DNA of 64,000 nt from assembly GCF_036588685.1 (NCBI RefSeq), contig NC_086386.1, positions 50,391,878 through 50,455,877 of the forward strand, written 5' to 3'. This document shows, one piece after another, positions 1-11,941 of this stretch (positions are counted from its first letter, which is position 1; every line of letters begins with the position of its first letter). A program made the position numbers and the translations under genes. The notes beneath the pieces were generated by a model. That model was given only the letters and a program-made list of their open reading frames with translations. It had not been told where the DNA came from and made no database searches. Source of the DNA: Mytilus trossulus. Lineage: Eukaryota; Mollusca; Bivalvia; Mytilida; Mytilidae.

Positions 1-349
1 TTCCAAACTTAATTTATAGTTTTTACTTGTAGCAAGCGGATTTTTTTTTATGTAACTTAAACGGAGAGGCAAAACATGAAATTTACGGATGACGAGATAA
101 TGATTTAAACAAAACTTACTTATATGAAGTGTAGAAACCAAGTTGTCTGACTGAGAAATTAATTTGCTTCTTTATATCGTATACTCAAATTGATGAAATA
201 CAATGATATGAAACAAAAGAGTGGAAAACCGGTTTGCGATCATAATTTACGCTACTCCTGAACAGTCTCAGCGTATCAAAGAAAAAGTTTAACAACAGTT
301 TCAAGTTTTAGTATTTATTGGGAACTTCTCTTTACATTTGATTTATTAA

Positions 350-513
350 CAGGGGATAGCGCGAACGCAGTCCCCCACACTAAAAAATTGCGTACCCGAG
401 TTGCCCACATTTGGGGCAATCGCAGGCTTCAGCCTAACCGGAGTGCAATGGAAAGGCCTCGACCTGGGGAGACCGCCTTTTTGATCACGGTGCTCCCTGT
501 ACCAGGTAAGTAT
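350..513 (-). ncRNA. U1: U1 snRNA gene, copy 1
   Basis: Reverse complement of the reference copy at 6759 over all 164 positions. Confidence 0.96.
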
Positions 514-1644
514 GCTTGGATATCTGACATTTGTCCATTTGAGTAAATCAGGAGTAACTTTATAAAGAGGTATTCGAACATATTATAGTCAGCCGATACA
601 TCAATTTAAAACATACAATAAAAAAAATCGACTTCGCATCGAGGGCCATTTGCCTCCTTCCACTGATTTCATTGAAACACGTTGGTGTATTAAAGACCGG
701 GACACTTTTTCAGGACGATTTGTTGAAAGGGACCAAATAAAGTAGGATAACTCTGTGGATTAAAAACGTACTACGTACGTTCAGATCGCCATGATGCTTT
801 CACACGGAATATCAATAATTGTTTAAAATTCACTCCTCCGCAATAAAGGAAAAAAAACCAACAAGAACTTTATTGTTTTTCCCTCCTTCGTCGCTTCAAT
901 TTCGTAACTGCCTTTCGTTCATACAACACTGTTTGCTTCTGTTTCGAATTCAGTTACCATTTTTACAGTGTACGCGCAAAATTTTAAAATCAAATTTACT
1001 CAATTTGGTGCGGGGGAAAAAAATCGACGGCAAAGCAATCATTTGCGTTTAAAATTGATAAAGGAGGGCGACAAAGGTCGCGAGATTATTTCTTGAATCC
1101 GTCCGTGCTGCACATGCAGTTTCCGCTTTTTCAATATAGCCAGGCAAATAAAATACGGCATCACTTTTCATCAAATGCACGTATTTTCCTCTTATGCAAA
1201 TTAACAGGTATAGTTGAATTTCATACTATTTCAAATAAAAAAAAATAACTTGCCAACCAAAAACTTGTTTTCATCGTAAAGCAAATTGAATAAGCTTCCA
1301 AACTTAATTTATAGTTTTTACTTGTAGCAAGCGGATTTTTTTTTATGTAACTTAAACGGAGAGGCAAAACATGAAATTTACGGATGACGAGATAATGATT
1401 TAAACAAAACTTACTTATATGAAGTGTAGAAACCAAGTTGTCTGACTGAGAAATTAATTTGCTTCTTTATATCGTATACTCAAATTGATGAAATACAATG
1501 ATATGAAACAAAAGAGTGGAAAACCGGTTTGCGATCATAATTTACGCTACTCCTGAACAGTCTCAGCGTATCAAAGAAAAAGTTTAACAACAGTTTCAAG
1601 TTTTAGTATTTATTGGGAACTTCTCTTTACATTTGATTTATTAA

Positions 1645-1808
1645 CAGGGGATAGCGCGAACGCAGTCCCCCACACTAAAAAATTGCGTACCCGAGTTGCC
1701 CACATTTGGGGCAATCGCAGGCTTCAGCCTAACCGGAGTGCAATGGAAAGGCCTCGACCTGGGGAGACCGCCTTTTTGATCACGGTGCTCCCTGTACCAG
1801 GTAAGTAT
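1645..1808 (-). ncRNA. U1: U1 snRNA gene, copy 2
   Basis: Full-length 164 nt minus-strand copy, 1295 bp from copy 1. Confidence 0.96.
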
Positions 1809-2939
1809 GCTTGGATATCTGACATTTGTCCATTTGAGTAAATCAGGAGTAACTTTATAAAGAGGTATTCGAACATATTATAGTCAGCCGATACATCAAT
1901 TTAAAACATACAATAAAAAAAATCGACTTCGCATCGAGGGCCATTTGCCTCCTTCCACTGATTTCATTGAAACACGTTGGTGTATTAAAGACCGGGACAC
2001 TTTTTCAGGACGATTTGTTGAAAGGGACCAAATAAAGTAGGATAACTCTGTGGATTAAAAACGTACTACGTACGTTCAGATCGCCATGATGCTTTCACAC
2101 GGAATATCAATAATTGTTTAAAATTCACTCCTCCGCAATAAAGGAAAAAAAACCAACAAGAACTTTATTGTTTTTCCCTCCTTCGTCGCTTCAATTTCGT
2201 AACTGCCTTTCGTTCATACAACACTGTTTGCTTCTGTTTCGAATTCAGTTACCATTTTTACAGTGTACGCGCAAAATTTTAAAATCAAATTTACTCAATT
2301 TGGTGCGGGGGAAAAAAATCGACGGCAAAGCAATCATTTGCGTTTAAAATTGATAAAGGAGGGCGACAAAGGTCGCGAGATTATTTCTTGAATCCGTCCG
2401 TGCTGCACATGCAGTTTCCGCTTTTTCAATATAGCCAGGCAAATAAAATACGGCATCACTTTTCATCAAATGCACGTATTTTCCTCTTATGCAAATTAAC
2501 AGGTATAGTTGAATTTCATACTATTTCAAATAAAAAAAAATAACTTGCCAACCAAAAACTTGTTTTCATCGTAAAGCAAATTGAATAAGCTTCCAAACTT
2601 AATTTATAGTTTTTACTTGTAGCAAGCGGATTTTTTTTTATGTAACTTAAACGGAGAGGCAAAACATGAAATTTACGGATGACGAGATAATGATTTAAAC
2701 AAAACTTACTTATATGAAGTGTAGAAACCAAGTTGTCTGACTGAGAAATTAATTTGCTTCTTTATATCGTATACTCAAATTGATGAAATACAATGATATG
2801 AAACAAAAGAGTGGAAAACCGGTTTGCGATCATAATTTACGCTACTCCTGAACAGTCTCAGCGTATCAAAGAAAAAGTTTAACAACAGTTTCAAGTTTTA
2901 GTATTTATTGGGAACTTCTCTTTACATTTGATTTATTAA

Positions 2940-3103
2940 CAGGGGATAGCGCGAACGCAGTCCCCCACACTAAAAAATTGCGTACCCGAGTTGCCCACAT
3001 TTGGGGCAATCGCAGGCTTCAGCCTAACCGGAGTGCAATGGAAAGGCCTCGACCTGGGGAGACCGCCTTTTTGATCACGGTGCTCCCTGTACCAGGTAAG
3101 TAT
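2940..3103 (-). ncRNA. U1: U1 snRNA gene, copy 3
   Basis: Full-length 164 nt minus-strand copy, 1295 bp from copy 2. Confidence 0.96.
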
Positions 3104-4234
3104 GCTTGGATATCTGACATTTGTCCATTTGAGTAAATCAGGAGTAACTTTATAAAGAGGTATTCGAACATATTATAGTCAGCCGATACATCAATTTAAA
3201 ACATACAATAAAAAAAATCGACTTCGCATCGAGGGCCATTTGCCTCCTTCCACTGATTTCATTGAAACACGTTGGTGTATTAAAGACCGGGACACTTTTT
3301 CAGGACGATTTGTTGAAAGGGACCAAATAAAGTAGGATAACTCTGTGGATTAAAAACGTACTACGTACGTTCAGATCGCCATGATGCTTTCACACGGAAT
3401 ATCAATAATTGTTTAAAATTCACTCCTCCGCAATAAAGGAAAAAAAACCAACAAGAACTTTATTGTTTTTCCCTCCTTCGTCGCTTCAATTTCGTAACTG
3501 CCTTTCGTTCATACAACACTGTTTGCTTCTGTTTCGAATTCAGTTACCATTTTTACAGTGTACGCGCAAAATTTTAAAATCAAATTTACTCAATTTGGTG
3601 CGGGGGAAAAAAATCGACGGCAAAGCAATCATTTGCGTTTAAAATTGATAAAGGAGGGCGACAAAGGTCGCGAGATTATTTCTTGAATCCGTCCGTGCTG
3701 CACATGCAGTTTCCGCTTTTTCAATATAGCCAGGCAAATAAAATACGGCATCACTTTTCATCAAATGCACGTATTTTCCTCTTATGCAAATTAACAGGTA
3801 TAGTTGAATTTCATACTATTTCAAATAAAAAAAAATAACTTGCCAACCAAAAACTTGTTTTCATCGTAAAGCAAATTGAATAAGCTTCCAAACTTAATTT
3901 ATAGTTTTTACTTGTAGCAAGCGGATTTTTTTTTATGTAACTTAAACGGAGAGGCAAAACATGAAATTTACGGATGACGAGATAATGATTTAAACAAAAC
4001 TTACTTATATGAAGTGTAGAAACCAAGTTGTCTGACTGAGAAATTAATTTGCTTCTTTATATCGTATACTCAAATTGATGAAATACAATGATATGAAACA
4101 AAAGAGTGGAAAACCGGTTTGCGATCATAATTTACGCTACTCCTGAACAGTCTCAGCGTATCAAAGAAAAAGTTTAACAACAGTTTCAAGTTTTAGTATT
4201 TATTGGGAACTTCTCTTTACATTTGATTTATTAA

Positions 4235-4398
4235 CAGGGGATAGCGCGAACGCAGTCCCCCACACTAAAAAATTGCGTACCCGAGTTGCCCACATTTGGG
4301 GCAATCGCAGGCTTCAGCCTAACCGGAGTGCAATGGAAAGGCCTCGACCTGGGGAGACCGCCTTTTTGATCACGGTGCTCCCTGTACCAGGTAAGTAT
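4235..4398 (-). ncRNA. U1: U1 snRNA gene, copy 4
   Basis: Full-length 164 nt minus-strand copy, 1295 bp from copy 3. Confidence 0.96.
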
Positions 4399-5529
4399 GC
4401 TTGGATATCTGACATTTGTCCATTTGAGTAAATCAGGAGTAACTTTATAAAGAGGTATTCGAACATATTATAGTCAGCCGATACATCAATTTAAAACATA
4501 CAATAAAAAAAATCGACTTCGCATCGAGGGCCATTTGCCTCCTTCCACTGATTTCATTGAAACACGTTGGTGTATTAAAGACCGGGACACTTTTTCAGGA
4601 CGATTTGTTGAAAGGGACCAAATAAAGTAGGATAACTCTGTGGATTAAAAACGTACTACGTACGTTCAGATCGCCATGATGCTTTCACACGGAATATCAA
4701 TAATTGTTTAAAATTCACTCCTCCGCAATAAAGGAAAAAAAACCAACAAGAACTTTATTGTTTTTCCCTCCTTCGTCGCTTCAATTTCGTAACTGCCTTT
4801 CGTTCATACAACACTGTTTGCTTCTGTTTCGAATTCAGTTACCATTTTTACAGTGTACGCGCAAAATTTTAAAATCAAATTTACTCAATTTGGTGCGGGG
4901 GAAAAAAATCGACGGCAAAGCAATCATTTGCGTTTAAAATTGATAAAGGAGGGCGACAAAGGTCGCGAGATTATTTCTTGAATCCGTCCGTGCTGCACAT
5001 GCAGTTTCCGCTTTTTCAATATAGCCAGGCAAATAAAATACGGCATCACTTTTCATCAAATGCACGTATTTTCCTCTTATGCAAATTAACAGGTATAGTT
5101 GAATTTCATACTATTTCAAATAAAAAAAAATAACTTGCCAACCAAAAACTTGTTTTCATCGTAAAGCAAATTGAATAAGCTTCCAAACTTAATTTATAGT
5201 TTTTACTTGTAGCAAGCGGATTTTTTTTTATGTAACTTAAACGGAGAGGCAAAACATGAAATTTACGGATGACGAGATAATGATTTAAACAAAACTTACT
5301 TATATGAAGTGTAGAAACCAAGTTGTCTGACTGAGAAATTAATTTGCTTCTTTATATCGTATACTCAAATTGATGAAATACAATGATATGAAACAAAAGA
5401 GTGGAAAACCGGTTTGCGATCATAATTTACGCTACTCCTGAACAGTCTCAGCGTATCAAAGAAAAAGTTTAACAACAGTTTCAAGTTTTAGTATTTATTG
5501 GGAACTTCTCTTTACATTTGATTTATTAA

Positions 5530-5693
5530 CAGGGGATAGCGCGAACGCAGTCCCCCACACTAAAAAATTGCGTACCCGAGTTGCCCACATTTGGGGCAAT
5601 CGCAGGCTTCAGCCTAACCGGAGTGCAATGGAAAGGCCTCGACCTGGGGAGACCGCCTTTTTGATCACGGTGCTCCCTGTACCAGGTAAGTAT
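5530..5693 (-). ncRNA. U1: U1 snRNA gene, copy 5
   Basis: Full-length 164 nt. Only about 51 bp of its upstream (promoter-side) flank is present before the N gap at 5745. Confidence 0.96.
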
Positions 5694-5744
5694 GCTTGGA
5701 TATCTGACATTTGTCCATTTGAGTAAATCAGGAGTAACTTTATA

Positions 5745-5844
5745 NNNNNNNNNNNNNNNNNNNNNNNNNNNNNNNNNNNNNNNNNNNNNNNNNNNNNNNN
5801 NNNNNNNNNNNNNNNNNNNNNNNNNNNNNNNNNNNNNNNNNNNN
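5745..5844. other. Assembly gap 1 (100 N)
   Basis: Exactly 100 N, a conventional placeholder for a gap of unknown size. The array changes strand across it. If 1-5744 is reverse-complemented it reads in the same direction as the rest, so a misoriented contig is the simplest explanation. Confidence 0.99.
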
Positions 5845-6072
5845 TACACTTCATATAAGTAAGTTTTGTTTAAATCATTATCTCGTCATCCGTAAATTTC
5901 ATGTTTTGCCTCTCCGTTTAAGTTACATAAAAAAAAATCCGCTTGCTACAAGTAAAAACTATAAATTAAGTTTGGAAGCTTATTCAATTTGCTTTACGAT
6001 GAAAACAAGTTTTTGGTTGGCAAGTTATTTTTTTTTTATTTGAAATAGTATGAAATTCAACTATACCTGTTA

Positions 6073-6080
6073 ATTTGCAT
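6073..6080 (+). promoter_or_regulatory. Octamer motif ATTTGCAT in the U1 spacer (representative copy)
   Basis: A perfect ATTTGCAT octamer occurs in each unit about 680 bp upstream of the U1 start. In vertebrates the octamer is a core part of the snRNA distal sequence element, but there it lies near -220. The distance here makes function doubtful. Confidence 0.2.
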
Positions 6081-6490
6081 AAGAGGAAAATACGTGCATT
6101 TGATGAAAAGTGATGCCGTATTTTTTGCCTGGCTATATTGAAAAAGCGGAAACTGCATGTGCAGCACGGACGGATTCAAGAAATAATCTCGCGACCTTTG
6201 TCGCCCTCCTTTATCAATTTTAAACGCAAATGATTGCTTTGCCGTCGATTTTTTTCCCCCGCACCAAATTGAGTAAATTTGATTTTAAAATTTTGCGCGT
6301 ACACTGTAAAAATGGTAACTGAATTCGAAACAGAAGCAAACAGTGTTGTATGAACGAAAGGCAGTTACGAAATTGAAGCGACGAAGGAGGGAAAAACAAT
6401 AAAGTTCTTGTTGGTTTTTTTTCCTTTATTGCGGAGGAGTGAATTTTAAACAATTATTGATATTCCGTGTGAAAGCATCATGGCGATCTG

Positions 6491-6507
6491 AACGTACGTA
6501 GTACGTT
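6491..6507. promoter_or_regulatory. Inverted repeat at -268 to -252 of U1 (representative copy)
   Basis: Two 7-bp arms, AACGTAC and GTACGTT, flank a 3-bp centre (GTA). The distance to the U1 start matches where distal enhancer elements sit in animal snRNA genes. In the diverged units near 62463 and 63765 the centre becomes ATA while both arms stay intact. A role as a protein-binding site is inference. Confidence 0.35.
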
Positions 6508-6704
6508 TTTAATCCACAGAGTTATCCTACTTTATTTGGTCCCTTTCAACAAATCGTCCTGAAAAAGTGTCCCGGTCTTTAATACACCAACGTGTTTCAA
6601 TGAAATCAGTGGAAGGAGGCAAATGGCCCTCGATGCGAAGTCGATTTTTTTTATTGTATGTTTTAAATTGATGTATCGGCTGACTATAATATGTTCGAAT
6701 ACCT

Positions 6705-6714
6705 CTTTATAAAG
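6705..6714. promoter_or_regulatory. Palindromic TATA-like element at -54 to -45 of U1; candidate proximal element
   Basis: CTTTATAAAG is a perfect 10-bp palindrome in the interval where the proximal sequence element of animal Pol II snRNA genes lies (roughly -60 to -40). It is present upstream of nearly every copy; one exception near 41846 has lost an A in an indel-rich tract. I cannot match it to a known PSE consensus, which is lineage-specific. Confidence 0.3.
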
Positions 6715-6758
6715 TTACTCCTGATTTACTCAAATGGACAAATGTCAGATATCCAAGC

Positions 6759-6922
6759 ATACTTACCTGGTACAGGGAGCACCGTGATCAAAAAGGCGGT
6801 CTCCCCAGGTCGAGGCCTTTCCATTGCACTCCGGTTAGGCTGAAGCCTGCGATTGCCCCAAATGTGGGCAACTCGGGTACGCAATTTTTTAGTGTGGGGG
6901 ACTGCGTTCGCGCTATCCCCTG
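6759..6922 (+). ncRNA. U1: U1 snRNA gene, copy 6 (reference copy)
   Basis: This is the RNA of the U1 snRNP, which pairs with 5' splice sites in the nucleus. The 5' end is AUACUUACCUG, and nt 3-11 are the splice-site-pairing sequence. Stem-loop I pairs ACCG (23-26) with CGGU (39-42). Its U1-70K loop reads GAUCAAAAAGG rather than the usual GAUCAYGAAGG. Stem-loop II carries the U1A loop AUUGCACUCC. Stem-loop III has a perfect UUGCCC/GGGCAA stem. The Sm site is nt 125-134 (AAUUUUUUAG), followed by stem-loop IV with a UUCG loop and the 3' end CCCCUG. The 164 nt length equals human U1. The ends are set by alignment to known U1 from memory. Confidence 0.97.
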
Positions 6923-8054
6923 TTAATAAATCAAATGTAAAGAGAAGTTCCCAATAAATACTAAAACTTGAAACTGTTGTTAAACTTTTTCTTTGATACG
7001 CTGAGACTGTTCAGGAGTAGCGTAAATTATGATCGCAAACCGGTTTTCCACTCTTTTGTTTCATATCATTGTATTTCATCAATTTGAGTATACGATATAA
7101 AGAAGCAAATTAATTTCTCAGTCAGACAACTTGGTTTCTACACTTCATATAAGTAAGTTTTGTTTAAATCATTATCTCGTCATCCGTAAATTTCATGTTT
7201 TGCCTCTCCGTTTAAGTTACATAAAAAAAAATCCGCTTGCTACAAGTAAAAACTATAAATTAAGTTTGGAAGCTTATTCAATTTGCTTTACGATGAAAAC
7301 AAGTTTTTGGTTGGCAAGTTATTTTTTTTTATTTGAAATAGTATGAAATTCAACTATACCTGTTAATTTGCATAAGAGGAAAATACGTGCATTTGATGAA
7401 AAGTGATGCCGTATTTTATTTGCCTGGCTATATTGAAAAAGCGGAAACTGCATGTGCAGCACGGACGGATTCAAGAAATAATCTCGCGACCTTTGTCGCC
7501 CTCCTTTATCAATTTTAAACGCAAATGATTGCTTTGCCGTCGATTTTTTTCCCCCGCACCAAATTGAGTAAATTTGATTTTAAAATTTTGCGCGTACACT
7601 GTAAAAATGGTAACTGAATTCGAAACAGAAGCAAACAGTGTTGTATGAACGAAAGGCAGTTACGAAATTGAAGCGACGAAGGAGGGAAAAACAATAAAGT
7701 TCTTGTTGGTTTTTTTTCCTTTATTGCGGAGGGAGTGAATTTTAAACAATTATTGATATTCCGTGTGAAAGCATCATGGCGATCTGAACGTACGTAGTAC
7801 GTTTTTAATCCACAGAGTTATCCTACTTTATTTGGTCCCTTTCAACAAATCGTCCTGAAAAAGTGTCCCGGTCTTTAATACACCAACGTGTTTCAATGAA
7901 ATCAGTGGAAGGAGGCAAATGGCCCTCGATGCGAAGTCGATTTTTTTTATTGTATGTTTTAAATTGATGTATCGGCTGACTATAATATGTTCGAATACCT
8001 CTTTATAAAGTTACTCCTGATTTACTCAAATGGACAAATGTCAGATATCCAAGC
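6923..8054. repeat. Spacer between U1 genes (representative, ~1.13 kb)
   Basis: AT-rich non-coding DNA with an A8-A9 run near 7224, a T run near 7322, and the promoter-side elements listed for the previous unit. I looked for U2, U4, U5, U6, 5S rRNA, tRNA and splice-leader sequences on both strands and recognised none. Frames of 77 and 71 codons recur in every unit only because the DNA recurs; they resemble no known family and cross low-complexity sequence. Confidence 0.85.
6933..6945 (+). terminator. Candidate snRNA 3' box (representative copy)
   Basis: AAATGTAAAGAGA starts 11 nt after the mature U1 3' end. It resembles the purine-rich 3' box (GTTT-N-AAARNNAGA) that directs Integrator-dependent 3' processing of Pol II snRNAs in vertebrates. 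The match is partial, and the position (9-20 nt downstream) is right. In the diverged unit after 62887 this stretch is altered. Confidence 0.45.
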
Positions 8055-8218
8055 ATACTTACCTGGTACAGGGAGCACCGTGATCAAAAAGGCGGTCTCC
8101 CCAGGTCGAGGCCTTTCCATTGCACTCCGGTTAGGCTGAAGCCTGCGATTGCCCCAAATGTGGGCAACTCGGGTACGCAATTTTTTAGTGTGGGGGACTG
8201 CGTTCGCGCTATCCCCTG
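8055..8218 (+). ncRNA. U1: U1 snRNA gene, copy 7
   Basis: Identical 164 nt; 1296 bp after copy 6. The promoter-side spacer has an extra G near 7732. Confidence 0.96.
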
Positions 8219-9349
8219 TTAATAAATCAAATGTAAAGAGAAGTTCCCAATAAATACTAAAACTTGAAACTGTTGTTAAACTTTTTCTTTGATACGCTGA
8301 GACTGTTCAGGAGTAGCGTAAATTATGATCGCAAACCGGTTTTCCACTCTTTTGTTTCATATCATTGTATTTCATCAATTTGAGTATACGATATAAAGAA
8401 GCAAATTAATTTCTCAGTCAGACAACTTGGTTTCTACACTTCATATAAGTAAGTTTTGTTTAAATCATTATCTCGTCATCCGTAAATTTCATGTTTTGCC
8501 TCTCCGTTTAAGTTACATAAAAAAAAATCCGCTTGCTACAAGTAAAAACTATAAATTAAGTTTGGAAGCTTATTCAATTTGCTTTACGATGAAAACAAGT
8601 TTTTGGTTGGCAAGTTATTTTTTTTTATTTGAAATAGTATGAAATTCAACTATACCTGTTAATTTGCATAAGAGGAAAATACGTGCATTTGATGAAAAGT
8701 GATGCCGTATTTTATTTGCCTGGCTATATTGAAAAAGCGGAAACTGCATGTGCAGCACGGACGGATTCAAGAAATAATCTCGCGACCTTTGTCGCCCTCC
8801 TTTATCAATTTTAAACGCAAATGATTGCTTTGCCGTCGATTTTTTTCCCCCGCACCAAATTGAGTAAATTTGATTTTAAAATTTTGCGCGTACACTGTAA
8901 AAATGGTAACTGAATTCGAAACAGAAGCAAACAGTGTTGTATGAACGAAAGGCAGTTACGAAATTGAAGCGACGAAGGAGGGAAAAACAATAAAGTTCTT
9001 GTTGGTTTTTTTTCCTTTATTGCGGAGGAGTGAATTTTAAACAATTATTGATATTCCGTGTGAAAGCATCATGGCGATCTGAACGTACGTAGTACGTTTT
9101 TAATCCACAGAGTTATCCTACTTTATTTGGTCCCTTTCAACAAATCGTCCTGAAAAAGTGTCCCGGTCTTTAATACACCAACGTGTTTCAATGAAATCAG
9201 TGGAAGGAGGCAAATGGCCCTCGATGCGAAGTCGATTTTTTTTATTGTATGTTTTAAATTGATGTATCGGCTGACTATAATATGTTCGAATACCTCTTTA
9301 TAAAGTTACTCCTGATTTACTCAAATGGACAAATGTCAGATATCCAAGC

Positions 9350-9513
9350 ATACTTACCTGGTACAGGGAGCACCGTGATCAAAAAGGCGGTCTCCCCAGG
9401 TCGAGGCCTTTCCATTGCACTCCGGTTAGGCTGAAGCCTGCGATTGCCCCAAATGTGGGCAACTCGGGTACGCAATTTTTTAGTGTGGGGGACTGCGTTC
9501 GCGCTATCCCCTG
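9350..9513 (+). ncRNA. U1: U1 snRNA gene, copy 8
   Basis: Identical 164 nt; 1295 bp spacing. Confidence 0.96.
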
Positions 9514-10645
9514 TTAATAAATCAAATGTAAAGAGAAGTTCCCAATAAATACTAAAACTTGAAACTGTTGTTAAACTTTTTCTTTGATACGCTGAGACTG
9601 TTCAGGAGTAGCGTAAATTATGATCGCAAACCGGTTTTCCACTCTTTTGTTTCATATCATTGTATTTCATCAATTTGAGTATACGATATAAAGAAGCAAA
9701 TTAATTTCTCAGTCAGACAACTTGGTTTCTACACTTCATATAAGTAAGTTCTTGTTTAAATCATTATCTCGTCATCCGTAAATTTCATGTTTTGCCTCTC
9801 CGTTTAAGTTACATAAAAAAAAATCCGCTTGCTACAAGTAAAAACTATAAATTAAGTTTGGAAGCTTATTCAATTTGCTTTACGATGAAAACAAGTTTTT
9901 GGTTGGCAAGTTATTTTTTTTTATTTGAAATAGTATGAAATTCAACTATACCTGTTAATTTGCATAAGAGGAAAATACGTGCATTTGATGAAAAGTGATG
10001 CCGTATTTTATTTGCCTGGCTATATTGAAAAAGCGGAAACTGCATGTGCAGCACGGACGGATTCAAGAAATAATCTCGCGACCTTTGTCGCCCTCCTTTA
10101 TCAATTTTAAACGCAAATGATTGCTTTGCCGTCGATTTTTTTCCCCCGCACCAAATTGAGTAAATTTGATTTTAAAATTTTGCGCGTACACTGTAAAAAT
10201 GGTAACTGAATTCGAAACAGAAGCAAACAGTGTTGTATGAACGAAAGGCAGTTACGAAATTGAAGCGACGAAGGAGGGAAAAACAATAAAGTTCTTGTTG
10301 GTTTTTTTTCCTTTATTGCGGAGGAGTGAATTTTAAACAATTATTGATATTCCGTGTGAAAGCATCATGGCGATCTGAACGTACGTAGTACGTTTTTAAT
10401 CCACAGAGTTATCCTACTTTATTTGGTCCCTTTCAACAAATCGTCCTGAAAAAGTGTCCCGGTCTTTAATACACCAACGTGTTTCAATGAAATCAGTGGA
10501 AGGAGGCAAATGGCCCTCGATGCGAAGTCGATTTTTTTTATTGTATGTTTTAAATTGATGTATCGGCTGACTATAATATGTTCGAATACCTCTTTATAAA
10601 GTTACTCCTGATTTACTCAAATGGACAAATGTCAGATATCCAAGC

Positions 10646-10809
10646 ATACTTACCTGGTACAGGGAGCACCGTGATCAAAAAGGCGGTCTCCCCAGGTCGA
10701 GGCCTTTCCATTGCACTCCGGTTAGGCTGAAGCCTGCGATTGCCCCAAATGTGGGCAACTCGGGTACGCAATTTTTTAGTGTGGGGGACTGCGTTCGCGC
10801 TATCCCCTG
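10646..10809 (+). ncRNA. U1: U1 snRNA gene, copy 9
   Basis: Identical 164 nt; 1296 bp spacing caused by an extra C near 9751 in the spacer. Confidence 0.96.
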
Positions 10810-11941
10810 TTAATAAATCAAATGTAAAGAGAAGTTCCCAATAAATACTAAAACTTGAAACTGTTGTTAAACTTTTTCTTTGATACGCTGAGACTGTTCA
10901 GGAGTAGCGTAAATTATGATCGCAAACCGGTTTTCCACTCTTTTGTTTCATATCATTGTATTTCATCAATTTGAGTATACGATATAAAGAAGCAAATTAA
11001 TTTCTCAGTCAGACAACTTGGTTTCTACACTTCATATAAGTAAGTTTTGTTTAAATCATTATCTCGTCATCCGTAAATTTCATGTTTTGCCTCTCCGTTT
11101 AAGTTACATAAAAAAAAATCCGCTTGCTACAAGTAAAAACTATAAATTAAGTTTGGAAGCTTATTCAATTTGCTTTACGATGAAAACAAGTTTTTGGTTG
11201 GCAAGTTATTTTTTTTTATTTGAAATAGTATGAAATTCAACTATACCTGTTAATTTGCATAAGAGGAAAATACGTGCATTTGATGAAAAGTGATGCCGTA
11301 TTTTATTTGCCTGGCTATATTGAAAAAGCGGAAACTGCATGTGCAGCACGGACGGATTCAAGAAATAATCTCGCGACCTTTGTCGCCCTCCTTTTATCAA
11401 TTTTAAACGCAAATGATTGCTTTGCCGTCGATTTTTTTCCCCCGCACCAAATTGAGTAAATTTGATTTTAAAATTTTGCGCGTACACTGTAAAAATGGTA
11501 ACTGAATTCGAAACAGAAGCAAACAGTGTTGTATGAACGAAAGGCAGTTACGAAATTGAAGCGACGAAGGAGGGAAAAACAATAAAGTTCTTGTTGGTTT
11601 TTTTTCCTTTATTGCGGAGGAGTGAATTTTAAACAATTATTGATATTCCGTGTGAAAGCATCATGGCGATCTGAACGTACGTAGTACGTTTTTAATCCAC
11701 AGAGTTATCCTACTTTATTTGGTCCCTTTCAACAAATCGTCCTGAAAAAGTGTCCCGGTCTTTAATACACCAACGTGTTTCAATGAAATCAGTGGAAGGA
11801 GGCAAATGGCCCTCGATGCGAAGTCGATTTTTTTTATTGTATGTTTTAAATTGATGTATCGGCTGACTATAATATGTTCGAATACCTCTTTATAAAGTTA
11901 CTCCTGATTTACTCAAATGGACAAATGTCAGATATCCAAGC

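Larger units (their letters stand above)
1..5744 (-). repeat. U1 snDNA tandem array, type A units, minus orientation
   Basis: About 4.4 units of an exactly 1295 bp repeat; equivalent points recur at 350, 1645, 2940, 4235 and 5530. Each unit is one U1 gene plus about 1131 bp of AT-rich spacer. The spacer holds homopolymer tracts, short palindromes and no gene I can recognise. Units look near-identical, as expected from concerted evolution of a tandem RNA-gene family. This block is in the opposite orientation to the rest of the window, and the change happens exactly at an assembly gap. Confidence 0.97.

Noticed and set aside
819-1052. 77-codon frame (MFKIHSS...) recurring once per unit
   Set aside because: It recurs because the spacer recurs. 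It lies in low-complexity AT-rich spacer, has no recognisable domain, and is frameshifted freely in indel-rich units.
1221-1436. 71-codon frame (MVSTLHI...) recurring once per unit
   Set aside because: Same reasons. It runs through the A/T homopolymer tracts, and type B units replace it with stops.
5526-5854. Frames spanning N gaps (also 26560-26829 and 49477-49866)
   Set aside because: They read through 100 N as codons and are partly antisense or sense to U1; artefacts.
6691-6702. GTTCGAAT, resembling a tRNA B box, about 60 bp upstream of U1
   Set aside because: No A box, no cloverleaf and no acceptor stem can be formed around it; probably chance.
7081-7150. TATAAA-like GATATAAAG downstream of U1 as a promoter for a second small RNA
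   Set aside because: No U6, 5S, tRNA or other known small RNA follows at the expected distance.
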